Assembly (NCBI GenBank): GCA_003567615.1
Contig: PWZC01000338.1
Coordinates: 1 to 6,058 of the forward strand
From: Gemmatimonadota bacterium
Lineage (GTDB): Bacteria > Gemmatimonadota > Gemmatimonadetes > Longimicrobiales > Gaopeijiaceae
Length of the DNA stretch: 6,058 nucleotides
Direction: 5' to 3'
Both the position numbers and the translations under genes were made by a program. Below are positions 1-6,058 of this stretch, piece by piece. Every line of letters begins with the position of its first letter. Positions within the stretch are counted from its first letter, which is position 1. The notes beneath the pieces are model-generated. The model had not been told where the DNA came from and searched no databases. It was given only the letters and a program-made list of their open reading frames with translations.

Positions 1-575
1 AGGGCCTCGCCCGTGCGGTGGACCGGATTCTGGACTGGTCCCGTCCGTACCAGGATCCGGCCAACCGCACCACGGTGAATGTGTCCATCCTGCGCAGTGG
101 TGAGGTCTTCAACCACAAACCTTCCCAGGGATGGTTCTCCCTCGATCTCCGGTCCCTGGAGGCAGGAACCGTGACGGAGATGGAAGAGGGCGTCCGGACG
201 ATCCTGGCCGAGGTGGAGGCGGAGACGGGGATCGCGCTGCGTATGGAGCCCGAGTCCCTGGTGCCGGGGGGACAGATTCCCGGGGCACTGGAGTCCACGC
301 TGGTCCGTTCGTCCCAGGTGGTAGCCCAGCACCTGGGACTGGAGCCGAACCTGAATCCCGCCGGGTCGTCCAACATGAATGTGGCCGTGGCCCGGGGAAT
401 TCCGGCCATCGGGCTTGGTGGAAGCCGGGGGGGCGAGCGTGGACACCCCGGGGAGTGGGCCGATATCCCTGCCATGATGCGGACAGCGGAGCACGTCTAT
501 CTGTTGGCCCTTCTGCTGGCCGGGGGCGAACTGCCGGTGGGACTCCAGGGAGTGCAAGGGGCCGGGAGCCGGTGA
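1..575 (+). CDS. M20-family metallopeptidase/amidohydrolase, C-terminal part (5' end outside window)
   Basis: The gene is cut by the left edge: the frame is open from base 3 and ends at TGA 573-575, leaving about 190 codons. A GTG at 18 is only an internal valine. The visible part fits the dimerisation domain and the end of the catalytic domain of M20 zinc peptidases (dipeptidase, tripeptidase and aminoacylase relatives). It begins with a stretch around NVSILRSGEVFN and SLDLRS (about 66-152), the usual beta-strand pattern of the lid domain. It then has AGSSNMNVAVARGIPAIGLG (360-419), a typical M20 segment, and RGHPGEWADI (438-467), whose histidine (codon 444-446) aligns with the C-terminal metal-ligand histidine of the family. 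The N-terminal metal ligands are not in view, so substrate and activity cannot be assigned; a cytoplasmic peptide or N-acyl amino acid hydrolase is likely. Its stop codon overlaps the start of the next gene. Confidence 0.88.
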   Translation, partial: GLARAVDRILDWSRPYQDPANRTTVNVSILRSGEVFNHKPSQGWFSLDLRSLEAGTVTEMEEGVRTILAEVEAETGIALRMEPESLVPGGQIPGALESTLVRSSQVVAQHLGLEPNLNPAGSSNMNVAVARGIPAIGLGGSRGGERGHPGEWADIPAMMRTAEHVYLLALLLAGGELPVGLQGVQGAGSR

Positions 576-1696
576 GCGGGAACAGGCCTGATGGAGTGAG
601 GCGGCCAGACGGTGCTCCCCCGGCCCCCCTCCGCCGAGATGACCGCCTTCCGACCGATACCTTCCAGCTTCCCGTGGAGCGAATGCGCTCCGGGTACTAC
701 TCGGACAAGTATTTCGTCCGGGCCCGGGAGGTGCTCATGGCGGACGGCCGGGAACCCCGCGTGACCATGCAGGTCTTCCAGAAGAATCACGCCTGGGTGG
801 CAGGCACCGACGAAGTCGTGGCCATACTGAAGCTCTGTCTCACGGAGGGATATGCCTGGTCGGACCTGGTCCTCACCAGCCTTCGGGACGGTGATCGGGT
901 CAGACCGTGGGAGACGGTGATGGAGATCGAGGGACCGTACGCGGCCTTCGCCCACCTGGAAACGCTCTACGTGGGGGTGCTCAGTCGGCGGACTCGGATT
1001 GCCACTCGGACCCGGGAGGTGGTGGAGGCTGCCTGGCCTAAGCCCATCATGTTCTTCCCGGCCCGCCACGACCACTGGATGGTGCAGACCGGAGATGGGT
1101 GGGCGGCCCACGTGGCGGGAGCCATCGGTGTCTCCACCGACGCACAGGCTTCGTGGTGGGGATCCGAGGGGATGGGCACGGTTCCCCACGCCCTGATTGC
1201 CGCCTATGGCGGCGATACGGTAGCAGCCACGGAGGCCTTTGTCCGTCACATGCCCGAATCGGTCAACGTCATCTCGTTGGTGGACTTCGATAACGACTGC
1301 GTTCGCACCTCCTTGGAGGTGGCCCGGGCTGTGGGCTCCCGCCTCTATGGAGTGCGCCTGGACACGTCGGAGAAGATGGTGGACCGGTCCATCATGACAG
1401 AGATGGGTGACTTCGACCCTCGCGGTGTGAATCCCCAACTGGTGCGCAAGGTCCGGGATGGCCTGGATCGGGCGGGATTCCAGGCGGTACAGGTGATCTG
1501 TTCCGGAGGGTTCGACGCGGAGAAGATCCGTGCCTTCGAAGAGACCGGGGTTCCGGTGGATGCGTACGGGGTGGGGAGTGCCCTCATGCGGGGGGACTAC
1601 GACTTCACCGCCGATGTGGTCCGGGTGGACGGACATCCCTGCGCGAAGGCTGGTCGCCGACATCGGCCCAACCCGAGGCTGGAGCCCGTGGAATGA
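572..1696 (+). CDS. nicotinate phosphoribosyltransferase-like protein (type II PRTase fold)
   Basis: 374 codons. The predicted enzyme joins nicotinate to PRPP, with ATP hydrolysis, to give nicotinate mononucleotide in the NAD salvage (Preiss-Handler) pathway in the cytoplasm. The sequence matches the short bacterial/archaeal NAPRTase subgroup related to quinolinate phosphoribosyltransferase: RMRSGYYSDKYF near residues 37-48 (N-terminal domain), FFPARHDHWM at 161-170, GVSTDAQASWWG at 186-197, VPHALIAAYGGDT at 204-216, and the phosphate-binding-type elements ICSGGFDAEKI at 309-319 and YGVGSALM at 332-339 of the alpha/beta barrel. The length suits this subgroup, which is shorter than PncB of enteric bacteria. 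I chose GTG 572 because it overlaps the upstream TGA (GTGA) and has a purine-rich AAGGGG at 556-561. GTG 596 is an alternative; ATG 683 would remove conserved residues before RMRSGYY. The frame stays open further upstream (to about 131), but that part lies over the M20 gene, has low-complexity Gly/Arg/Pro composition and is not coding. Quinolinate phosphoribosyltransferase is the main alternative; family membership is firmer than substrate. Confidence 0.88.
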   Translation: MSGNRPDGVRRPDGAPPAPLRRDDRLPTDTFQLPVERMRSGYYSDKYFVRAREVLMADGREPRVTMQVFQKNHAWVAGTDEVVAILKLCLTEGYAWSDLVLTSLRDGDRVRPWETVMEIEGPYAAFAHLETLYVGVLSRRTRIATRTREVVEAAWPKPIMFFPARHDHWMVQTGDGWAAHVAGAIGVSTDAQASWWGSEGMGTVPHALIAAYGGDTVAATEAFVRHMPESVNVISLVDFDNDCVRTSLEVARAVGSRLYGVRLDTSEKMVDRSIMTEMGDFDPRGVNPQLVRKVRDGLDRAGFQAVQVICSGGFDAEKIRAFEETGVPVDAYGVGSALMRGDYDFTADVVRVDGHPCAKAGRRHRPNPRLEPVE

Positions 1697-1827
1697 GTCC
1701 TGGGGTGTCCGCCGTCGGGTTGCGTGGGCCTGTCCGATTGTAGAGACTTTCCGGGTTACAAGTGGTGTGGGTCCCTCATCCCGAGGGGCTCTGAACTCCC
1801 CCTCCTTCGCTTCCCGACACTCCTTCC
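1697..1827. other. spacer between NAD-salvage gene and lipid-transport operon
   Basis: This 131-base non-coding spacer is the longest gap among the plus-strand genes. Its relatively AT-richer core is around 1735-1765, but no -35/-10 pair with normal spacing could be found there. A small hairpin is possible at 1771-1789 (7 pairs including one G-U, 5-base loop), followed by no T-run, so it is a poor terminator candidate. The last 30 bases before the next start are pyrimidine-rich. In-frame stops at 1741 and 1792 rule out an upstream extension of the next gene beyond 1795. Confidence 0.5.
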
Positions 1828-2640
1828 GTGGCCGGTCCGTCCCCTCAAGCGCCAGCTCTGACGATCCTTCGGCGGCCCCTGGCGTCGGTGGGACAGGTTT
1901 CCCGCAACGTAGCCGAGCACGCGGGCCAGTTGGGTCTCCTGGTAGGTCGGTCCGCACGGGCCTTCGCCACGCTACAGGTCTCTCCACGATCGGTCCTGCA
2001 GCAGATCTACATCATGGGGGTTCAGAGTATCCCCATCGTGCTGATCACCGCCATCCTCGCCGGGATCGTGACGAGTCAGCAGGGGGGGTACCAGTTCCAA
2101 GGGGCGGTTCCCCTCTACGTCCTGGGGAGCATCGTGGTGGCCTCGGTGGTACTGGAGTTGGGTCCGGTCCTTACCGCCATCATCCTCGTGGGGAGGGTGG
2201 GCGCGCGGATCACGGCAGAGTTGGGCACCATGAAGGTCTCGGAGCAGATCGATGCCTTCCATGCGCTGGGGAGGGATCCTGTGGCCATGCTTGCGGCGCC
2301 TCGCATCCTGGCGGGGGTGATTGTTGTCCCGATCCTGGTGGCCATTGCCAACGTGGTTGGGGTGCTCGCCGGAATGGTGGCGGCCCGACTCACACTGGGG
2401 CTCGGATTCGAGTCGTTCCTCTACGGGGCTCGACTCTTCTGGCACAACTGGGATCTCTTCTACTCCCTCACCAAGGCGGTCGTCTTCGGATTTTCCATAC
2501 CCGTCATCTCCATTCACATGGGGCTCCGGACCAGTGGAGGCGCAGCGGGTGTGGGGCGGACGACCACGGCGTCCGTGATGTTCATGACGCTGACCATCTT
2601 GATCCTGGATGCCCTCTTCCCACCGCTGCTCCTGCAGTAG
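1828..2640 (+). CDS. mlaE: MlaE-family ABC transporter permease (lipid/phospholipid transport)
   Basis: 270 residues, close to the usual 255-270 of the family. This is the inner-membrane permease subunit of an MCE-type ABC system that moves phospholipid (or a related lipid) between the inner membrane and the periplasm. Hydrophobic segments lie at about residues 63-82, 97-121, 158-186, 214-230 and 247-267, giving five or so membrane spans after an amphipathic N-terminal helix, as in MlaE. Family hallmarks are LELGPVLTAIILVGRVGA at 109-126, the coupling segment ELGTMKVSEQIDAFHALG at 131-148, and the glycine-rich GLRTSGGAAGVGRTTTASV at 232-250 before the last span. GTG 1828 is the only usable start after the in-frame stop at 1792. 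No Shine-Dalgarno-like sequence precedes it; the leader is pyrimidine-rich. The ATPase gene starts 36 bases downstream. The transported lipid and direction cannot be read from sequence. Confidence 0.93.
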   Translation: MAGPSPQAPALTILRRPLASVGQVSRNVAEHAGQLGLLVGRSARAFATLQVSPRSVLQQIYIMGVQSIPIVLITAILAGIVTSQQGGYQFQGAVPLYVLGSIVVASVVLELGPVLTAIILVGRVGARITAELGTMKVSEQIDAFHALGRDPVAMLAAPRILAGVIVVPILVAIANVVGVLAGMVAARLTLGLGFESFLYGARLFWHNWDLFYSLTKAVVFGFSIPVISIHMGLRTSGGAAGVGRTTTASVMFMTLTILILDALFPPLLLQ

Positions 2641-2676
2641 CAGCCGGCCGGGTGACACCCTCCGACTTCCTTTCCC

Positions 2677-3441
2677 ATGATCCAATACCACGATGTCTGG
2701 AAGGCTTTCGATGCGCCTGTTCTGCAAGGCGTTTCATTCGGGGTCGATGAGGGGGAGATGTTCGGGATCTTCGGGCCTTCGGGGACGGGGAAGAGCGTGC
2801 TGCTGAAGACCACCATCGGTCTCATCGACCTGGATCGGGGCGATGTCACGGTGGAAGGGGATTCGGTCTACCGTGGAGGGAAGGCGTCGCTGCGGCGGGT
2901 GCGCTACCGGGTGGGGTACGTATTCCAGAATGCGGCGCTCTTCGATTCCCTGGACATCTACGAGAATGTGGAGATGGGCCTGCCGGAAGAGGAGCTCCGG
3001 GGGATGAAGCGACTCGATGTGACGCGGCGGGTCTGGGATGCGCTGGAGCTGGTCAACCTGGAGCCGGCACAGGTGCTCAGGAAGCTCCCGTCCGAGTTGT
3101 CCGGTGGGATGCGGAAACGGGCCGGAATCGCGCGGGCCATCGTCGGCCGTCCGCGGATCCTTCTCTGGGACGAGCCCACCACGGGGCTGGATCCCGTGAA
3201 CACGGCGGCGGTGGAACGCCTCATCGTTCGTCTTTCCCAGGAGCTGAATGTGACGTCCATCATCGTGACCCATGACATTCAGGGCGGACTCGAGATGTGT
3301 GATCGTGTGGCTATGTTGGAGGGAGGACACCTACGGTTCATCGGAGAGCCGGACGCATTCCGGCAGAGTTCGGATCCGGTGGTCCGTGCCTTTGTGGATC
3401 GGGCGGCGGCCATGGCCGCCCTGGACGAGGTCGAGGTCTAG
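2677..3441 (+). CDS. mlaF: MlaF-family ABC transporter ATP-binding protein
   Basis: 254 residues, standard for a stand-alone ABC ATPase. It hydrolyses ATP on the cytoplasmic face to drive the MlaE-type permease. All nucleotide-binding motifs are intact: Walker A GPSGTGKS at 33-40, Q-loop VFQNAALF with Gln84, signature LSGGMRKRAGIARAI at 141-155, Walker B ILLWDEPT at 161-168 with catalytic Glu166, D-loop GLD at 170-172, and H-loop THD with His199. LSGGMRKR in place of the more common LSGGQ, together with the acidic LPEEEL segment after the Q-loop, is characteristic of the MlaF/TTG2A/Mkl branch, agreeing with the flanking MlaE and MlaD genes. ATG 2677 follows a pyrimidine-rich stretch with no evident Shine-Dalgarno site; translation may depend on coupling to mlaE, 36 bases upstream. 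The TAG at 3439-3441 directly abuts the next ATG. Confidence 0.95.
   Translation: MIQYHDVWKAFDAPVLQGVSFGVDEGEMFGIFGPSGTGKSVLLKTTIGLIDLDRGDVTVEGDSVYRGGKASLRRVRYRVGYVFQNAALFDSLDIYENVEMGLPEEELRGMKRLDVTRRVWDALELVNLEPAQVLRKLPSELSGGMRKRAGIARAIVGRPRILLWDEPTTGLDPVNTAAVERLIVRLSQELNVTSIIVTHDIQGGLEMCDRVAMLEGGHLRFIGEPDAFRQSSDPVVRAFVDRAAAMAALDEVEV
3433..3436 (+). promoter_or_regulatory. ribosome binding site for the mlaD-type gene
   Basis: GAGG lies five bases before ATG 3442, within the last codons of the ATPase gene. It supports this ATG as the start, since the upstream stop codon directly abuts it. It is the only clear Shine-Dalgarno-like site in the three-gene operon. Confidence 0.55.
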
Positions 3442-4398
3442 ATGAGCAAGAGTTCGGGATCGCAGGGGAGGAGCACCTCCAACGGGCCGTCCCCCGAGGA
3501 GCTGGCCTTGGCCACGCCCTCCGTAGCCGGTGGCCGGGAGGTCCGCATCGGGATCTTCGTGCTCATTGGAGCGTTTGCCGTGCTTCTCCTCCTGTTTCTT
3601 CTGACCGATCCCGCCACCTTCCGGGGGCGATACATGATCACCACCCAGATGGTGGATGCCGGGGGCGTCCGCGCCGGAGATCCGGTTCAGATGCGGGGGG
3701 TGAACATCGGTCGTGTCAGGGGCTTCGAGATGCGCGATGCCGGCGTGGCCATCCATCTGGAGATCAATGGGCAGTGGGACATCCCCACCGACTCCCGCGC
3801 CCGTCTGGCAGGGGTCGGACTGCTGGGGGGTCGGACGGTGGAGATCGTCCCCGGTGACGCCGAGATGTCACTCCCACCAGGCAGCATTCTACCGGGAGAG
3901 GCCGGTGAGGGTATCCTGGATCTGGCGGACGCCCTGGGCGACGATGCCCTGGCCATCGCCGGGACCCTCCGGAGCCTTCTGGACGAGCAGGCGGTGGAGG
4001 GAATCCGGGCTTCAGCGTCGGATGTGGATCGCCTTCTCCAGACGCTGACGGCGGCTGCGGAAGAGCAGCGCGAGGAGCTCCGGGGCCTGTCCCGATCCCT
4101 CTCCGCTTCGGCGGGACAGGTCGAGGAGATACTGGCCCGGGACGAGATCGATCGGGCGCTGGCCCGCACCGATTCGACCCTCGCAACCCTGCAATCCGTG
4201 GGGGCCCGGTTGGATCGAGCCACCGGATCCCTGGAGACGATCCTTCAGCGCGTCGAGGACGGCGAAGGTACGCTGGGTCAGTTGGCGTCCAACGATGACC
4301 TCTACCGGAATCTCAACGAGGCGGCAGAGGCGATTCTGCGTCTGGCCGAAGACGTCCAGGAGAATCCCTCCCGGTATATTCGCCTTCGGTTGTTCTGA
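3442..4398 (+). CDS. mlaD: MlaD/MCE-family membrane-anchored lipid-binding protein
   Basis: 318 residues. It is the periplasmic substrate-binding subunit of the MCE transporter; family members form hexamers on the permease with a central hydrophobic lipid channel. Layout: a polar N-terminal tail of about 34 residues; one membrane anchor at about 36-54 (GIFVLIGAFAVLLLLFLL); an MCE domain at about 62-140, including VDAGGVRAGDPVQMRGVNIG (71-90) and the glycine-rich VGLLGGRTVEI (125-135); then a long, largely helical region (about 155-305) rich in Ala, Glu, Arg and Leu that probably forms a coiled coil or helical needle. The last 50 residues contain EDGEGTLGQLASNDDLYRNL (272-291) and end in ENPSRYIRLRLF, a tail I recognise from MCE proteins of Bacteroidota-like and related phyla. 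It is far longer than E. coli MlaD (about 183 residues), which stops soon after the MCE domain. The start is fixed by GAGG at 3433-3436 and the abutting upstream stop. Confidence 0.93.
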   Translation: MSKSSGSQGRSTSNGPSPEELALATPSVAGGREVRIGIFVLIGAFAVLLLLFLLTDPATFRGRYMITTQMVDAGGVRAGDPVQMRGVNIGRVRGFEMRDAGVAIHLEINGQWDIPTDSRARLAGVGLLGGRTVEIVPGDAEMSLPPGSILPGEAGEGILDLADALGDDALAIAGTLRSLLDEQAVEGIRASASDVDRLLQTLTAAAEEQREELRGLSRSLSASAGQVEEILARDEIDRALARTDSTLATLQSVGARLDRATGSLETILQRVEDGEGTLGQLASNDDLYRNLNEAAEAILRLAEDVQENPSRYIRLRLF

Positions 4399-4446
4399 CC
4401 GCCGGGACTCCGCCCGGGGCGAGACGTTCCGGCCCGGGGTCCGGTG

Positions 4447-4496
4447 GAAACGAGAAGGCCCGGCCCCAGTCGTCAGGGGCCGGGCCTTCTCGTTTC
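4447..4496. terminator. bidirectional intrinsic terminator (21-bp perfect stem)
   Basis: Left arm 4447-4467 and right arm 4476-4496 are perfect reverse complements over 21 bases, enclosing an 8-base loop (AGTCGTCA). The stem has a GC-rich core (GGCCCGGCCCC paired with its complement) flanked by GAAACGAGAA/TTCTCGTTTC, so either strand ends its hairpin with a short T-rich stretch (TTCTCGTTTC). It lies 48 bases after the mlaD stop and 26 bases after the minus-strand gene's stop, where two convergent transcripts meet. The T-tract is interrupted, so efficiency is uncertain, but stem length and location support termination in both directions. Confidence 0.85.
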
Positions 4497-4522
4497 AGGA
4501 TGAGTCGGAATGGAAACTCCCG

Positions 4523-6058
4523 CTACCAGCCGGGCGAGAGCTGGAAGCCCCAGTGGGCGCCCTTCTGCGGACGCTGCCAGGGCCGGGCGTAGTACGCTTC
4601 CATGACGAACATTCCCATGAGGTTGATCCGGGCTCCGACACCGGTGCTGGCTACGGGGATCCGCTCCAGGGAGTCCGTGCTCCACTTCAGGGTCGGCTCG
4701 TTGGCGCCGTCCCAGGCAAGGCCGGCGTCGGCAAAGAAGACCAGCTCGGTGGGGAGAAACGCGAAGTCGAAGACCCCGAGTTGCTCGGTTCCGATCAGCG
4801 GTACCCGGACCTCGGCATTCATCACCCCGACCCGATGCCCCTGGAGGCGGGTGAAGGTGGGGCAGGACCCGAACTCCTCCGAGGCCTGACACTCCAGGCT
4901 CGGCTCGAACGAGTAGGCTGAATACCCGCGCATGTAGGTTTCCCACCCCAGGAAGAAGGGTCGCACGGCCTGGAATCCCAGCTGCTGAGGATCCCGGATC
5001 TCACTCTCCACATCGGAGCCGTAGCGTCCCCGGTGCATCCCTCGGAAGGCGAGGGTCAAGTTGCGATGCGGGTTGAAGTACCGACGGTAATCCAGGTTCA
5101 CCGATTGGAAGTTCACCGTGCCGTAGGTATTCCCCACCTCGAGCCGATACCGACCCCCACGGATGGGGGAGGTGAACCCGAAGAAGGAGTTGTCGCCCAC
5201 CAGCGCCACCGACGTCTGGAAAAGATTCTGGGCGTCGGGCAGCCCCTCGGTGATGGTCTCCCGGCGTGGGCGCTCCACCAGTTGGCCAAACTGGTTCAGA
5301 ATGTACTTCTCACGCTCCAGGTCATAGCTGATCCGGGTGACTCCTCCACTCAGGTCCAGCCTGCGGGTCTGGGAGAAGGGATACGAAATGAGACCCTGGG
5401 CCGAGGTATCGAAGATGCGCAGCCGCTCCAGGGTGTAGCTCAGGTCCCCCGTCGGCTCCCGGCCGTAATAGGCATAGGGCAGCAGATAAGGGATCCGACC
5501 CCCGGAGACCCCCCAGTTCCAGCGGCGTTCGCGGTTCTGATAGACCATCTGGCCCCCCAGATCCTTGAGGGTGCCCTGGGCCTGGACCGCTACCCCCAGA
5601 TTCCGATTCCCCAGCATGTCGGAGAAGAAGGCGGCAGCCGATCCGCCCACAAAGGTCCCGAAGGCGTCGGTACCGACGCCAACGGAGGGTTGACCGACCC
5701 AATCCAGGGTGAGGCCGGAATCGTAGTCCTGGGAATCGGAGCTGGGCCAGCGCCCGTCCGGAGCCAGGCCGATGGAATAGTCGTCGAGCCCGGCCTGGAT
5801 CCGGGAAGGGAAGCGAAATTCAGTTGGAGGAACCAGTCTGCCGGTCGGATCCAGGGTTTCGGCTACGGCCCGGACCCCCTGCGCCTCCTGGGAGTCCATG
5901 GAGTAGATGTGGTACTGAAACTCATCGAAGACCGAGAAGACCACGGTCCCGGTTTGCTGGGCCACACTCATGGCCGGCGCGTTCTCCGAAATGCCGCTGA
6001 CGCCGGTGGCAATCCGTGTGACGCGCTGGATCTCCTCGCTGGCCAGCTCCAACCGGTA
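4523..6058 (-). CDS. TolB-like propeller / Omp85 (BamA/D15-type) outer-membrane barrel protein, C-terminal part
   Basis: The frame is open through the right edge, so the N-terminus is missing; 511 residues are visible and a TTG at 6052 is internal. Residues below count from that codon. Residues 1-60 hold VTRIATGVSGISENAPAMS and VVFSVFDEFQYHIYSMD, the pattern of a final blade of a WD40-like/TolB propeller. A linker (about 65-115) follows, then about 390 residues of alternating beta-strands with barrel features: repeated aromatic/glycine strands such as NWGVSGGRIPYLLPYAYY, the Omp85 loop-6 motif MRGY (374-377, bases 4922-4933) after FLGWETY, NAEVRVPL (412-419), FFADAGLAWDG (439-449), STGVGARINLMG (469-480), and a terminal tryptophan as expected for BAM-dependent insertion. 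It therefore sits in the outer membrane, with the propeller probably periplasmic. Function is unknown; protein or lipid translocation or assembly is possible by family. It is convergent to the Mla operon. Cys388 and Cys397 flank a short segment right after the RGY loop and could form a disulfide. Confidence 0.85.
   Translation of the reverse strand, partial: YRLELASEEIQRVTRIATGVSGISENAPAMSVAQQTGTVVFSVFDEFQYHIYSMDSQEAQGVRAVAETLDPTGRLVPPTEFRFPSRIQAGLDDYSIGLAPDGRWPSSDSQDYDSGLTLDWVGQPSVGVGTDAFGTFVGGSAAAFFSDMLGNRNLGVAVQAQGTLKDLGGQMVYQNRERRWNWGVSGGRIPYLLPYAYYGREPTGDLSYTLERLRIFDTSAQGLISYPFSQTRRLDLSGGVTRISYDLEREKYILNQFGQLVERPRRETITEGLPDAQNLFQTSVALVGDNSFFGFTSPIRGGRYRLEVGNTYGTVNFQSVNLDYRRYFNPHRNLTLAFRGMHRGRYGSDVESEIRDPQQLGFQAVRPFFLGWETYMRGYSAYSFEPSLECQASEEFGSCPTFTRLQGHRVGVMNAEVRVPLIGTEQLGVFDFAFLPTELVFFADAGLAWDGANEPTLKWSTDSLERIPVASTGVGARINLMGMFVMEAYYARPWQRPQKGAHWGFQLSPGW

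Noticed and set aside
131..571. Upstream extension of the phosphoribosyltransferase frame, starting at GTG 131
   Set aside because: It overlaps the well-supported M20 gene in another frame and encodes low-complexity Gly/Arg/Pro sequence; the GTG at 572 gives a normal family length.
1720..1761. Possible promoter for the Mla operon in the AT-richer part of the spacer
   Set aside because: TTGCGT, TTGTAG and TTACAA elements occur but not at 16-18 base spacing with a matching partner.
1771..1789. Short hairpin considered as a terminator after the phosphoribosyltransferase gene
   Set aside because: Only seven pairs including a G-U and no following T-run; not enough to call.
497..1987. 496-codon open frame on the minus strand opposite the phosphoribosyltransferase gene
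   Set aside because: It is antisense to a gene with clear family motifs, has Arg/Pro/His/Gly-rich composition without recognisable domains, and arises from high-GC codon bias.
1972..2727. 251-codon minus-strand open frame opposite the permease
   Set aside because: Antisense shadow with a His/Arg/Gly-rich, domain-less product.
1530..2750. 406-codon plus-strand open frame across the permease gene
   Set aside because: It overlaps the end of the phosphoribosyltransferase, all of the MlaE gene and the start of the ATPase gene, all with strong family motifs in other frames; its own translation is unlike any family.
4402..4417. Small hairpin (5-bp stem) just after the mlaD stop
   Set aside because: Too short to mean anything in such GC-rich sequence, and the strong 21-bp repeat follows directly.

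Overview
The window is GC-rich and gene-dense, with long uninterrupted frames, GTG starts and short spacers. It reads as the chromosome of a Gram-negative-type bacterium: a Mla/MCE lipid-transport operon and an outer-membrane beta-barrel protein both require an outer membrane. The style (high GC, an MCE protein ending in a conserved tail, a TolB-like propeller joined to an Omp85-like barrel) resembles Gemmatimonadota or a related environmental phylum. That is an inference from protein style; no 16S or other marker gene is present.

Left part (1-1696, + strand): the 3' end of an M20-family metallopeptidase/amidohydrolase gene, then a nicotinate phosphoribosyltransferase-like gene. The stop codon of the first lies inside the GTG start of the second (4-nt overlap), so the two are very likely co-transcribed and translationally coupled.

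Centre (1828-4398, + strand): a compact three-gene operon encoding the permease (MlaE type), ATPase (MlaF type) and membrane-anchored MCE substrate-binding protein (MlaD type) of an inner-membrane ABC lipid transporter. No mlaC, mlaB or mlaA homologue lies in the window. A 130-nt spacer (1697-1827) separates this operon from the upstream pair; I could not find a convincing promoter in it, so it may or may not be a transcription boundary.

Boundary (4399-4522): a perfect 21-bp inverted repeat with an 8-nt loop sits between the convergent ends of the MCE gene and the minus-strand gene and should stop transcription from both sides.

Right part (4523-6058, - strand): the C-terminal 511 residues of a large outer-membrane protein whose start lies beyond the right edge. 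It carries what looks like the last piece of a TolB/PD40-type beta-propeller followed by an Omp85 (BamA/D15-type) barrel with the hallmark RGY motif and a C-terminal aromatic residue. There are no mobile elements, RNA genes or CRISPR arrays. The window is mostly ordinary core genome; the propeller-Omp85 protein beside the lipid-transport operon is the item most worth a second look.
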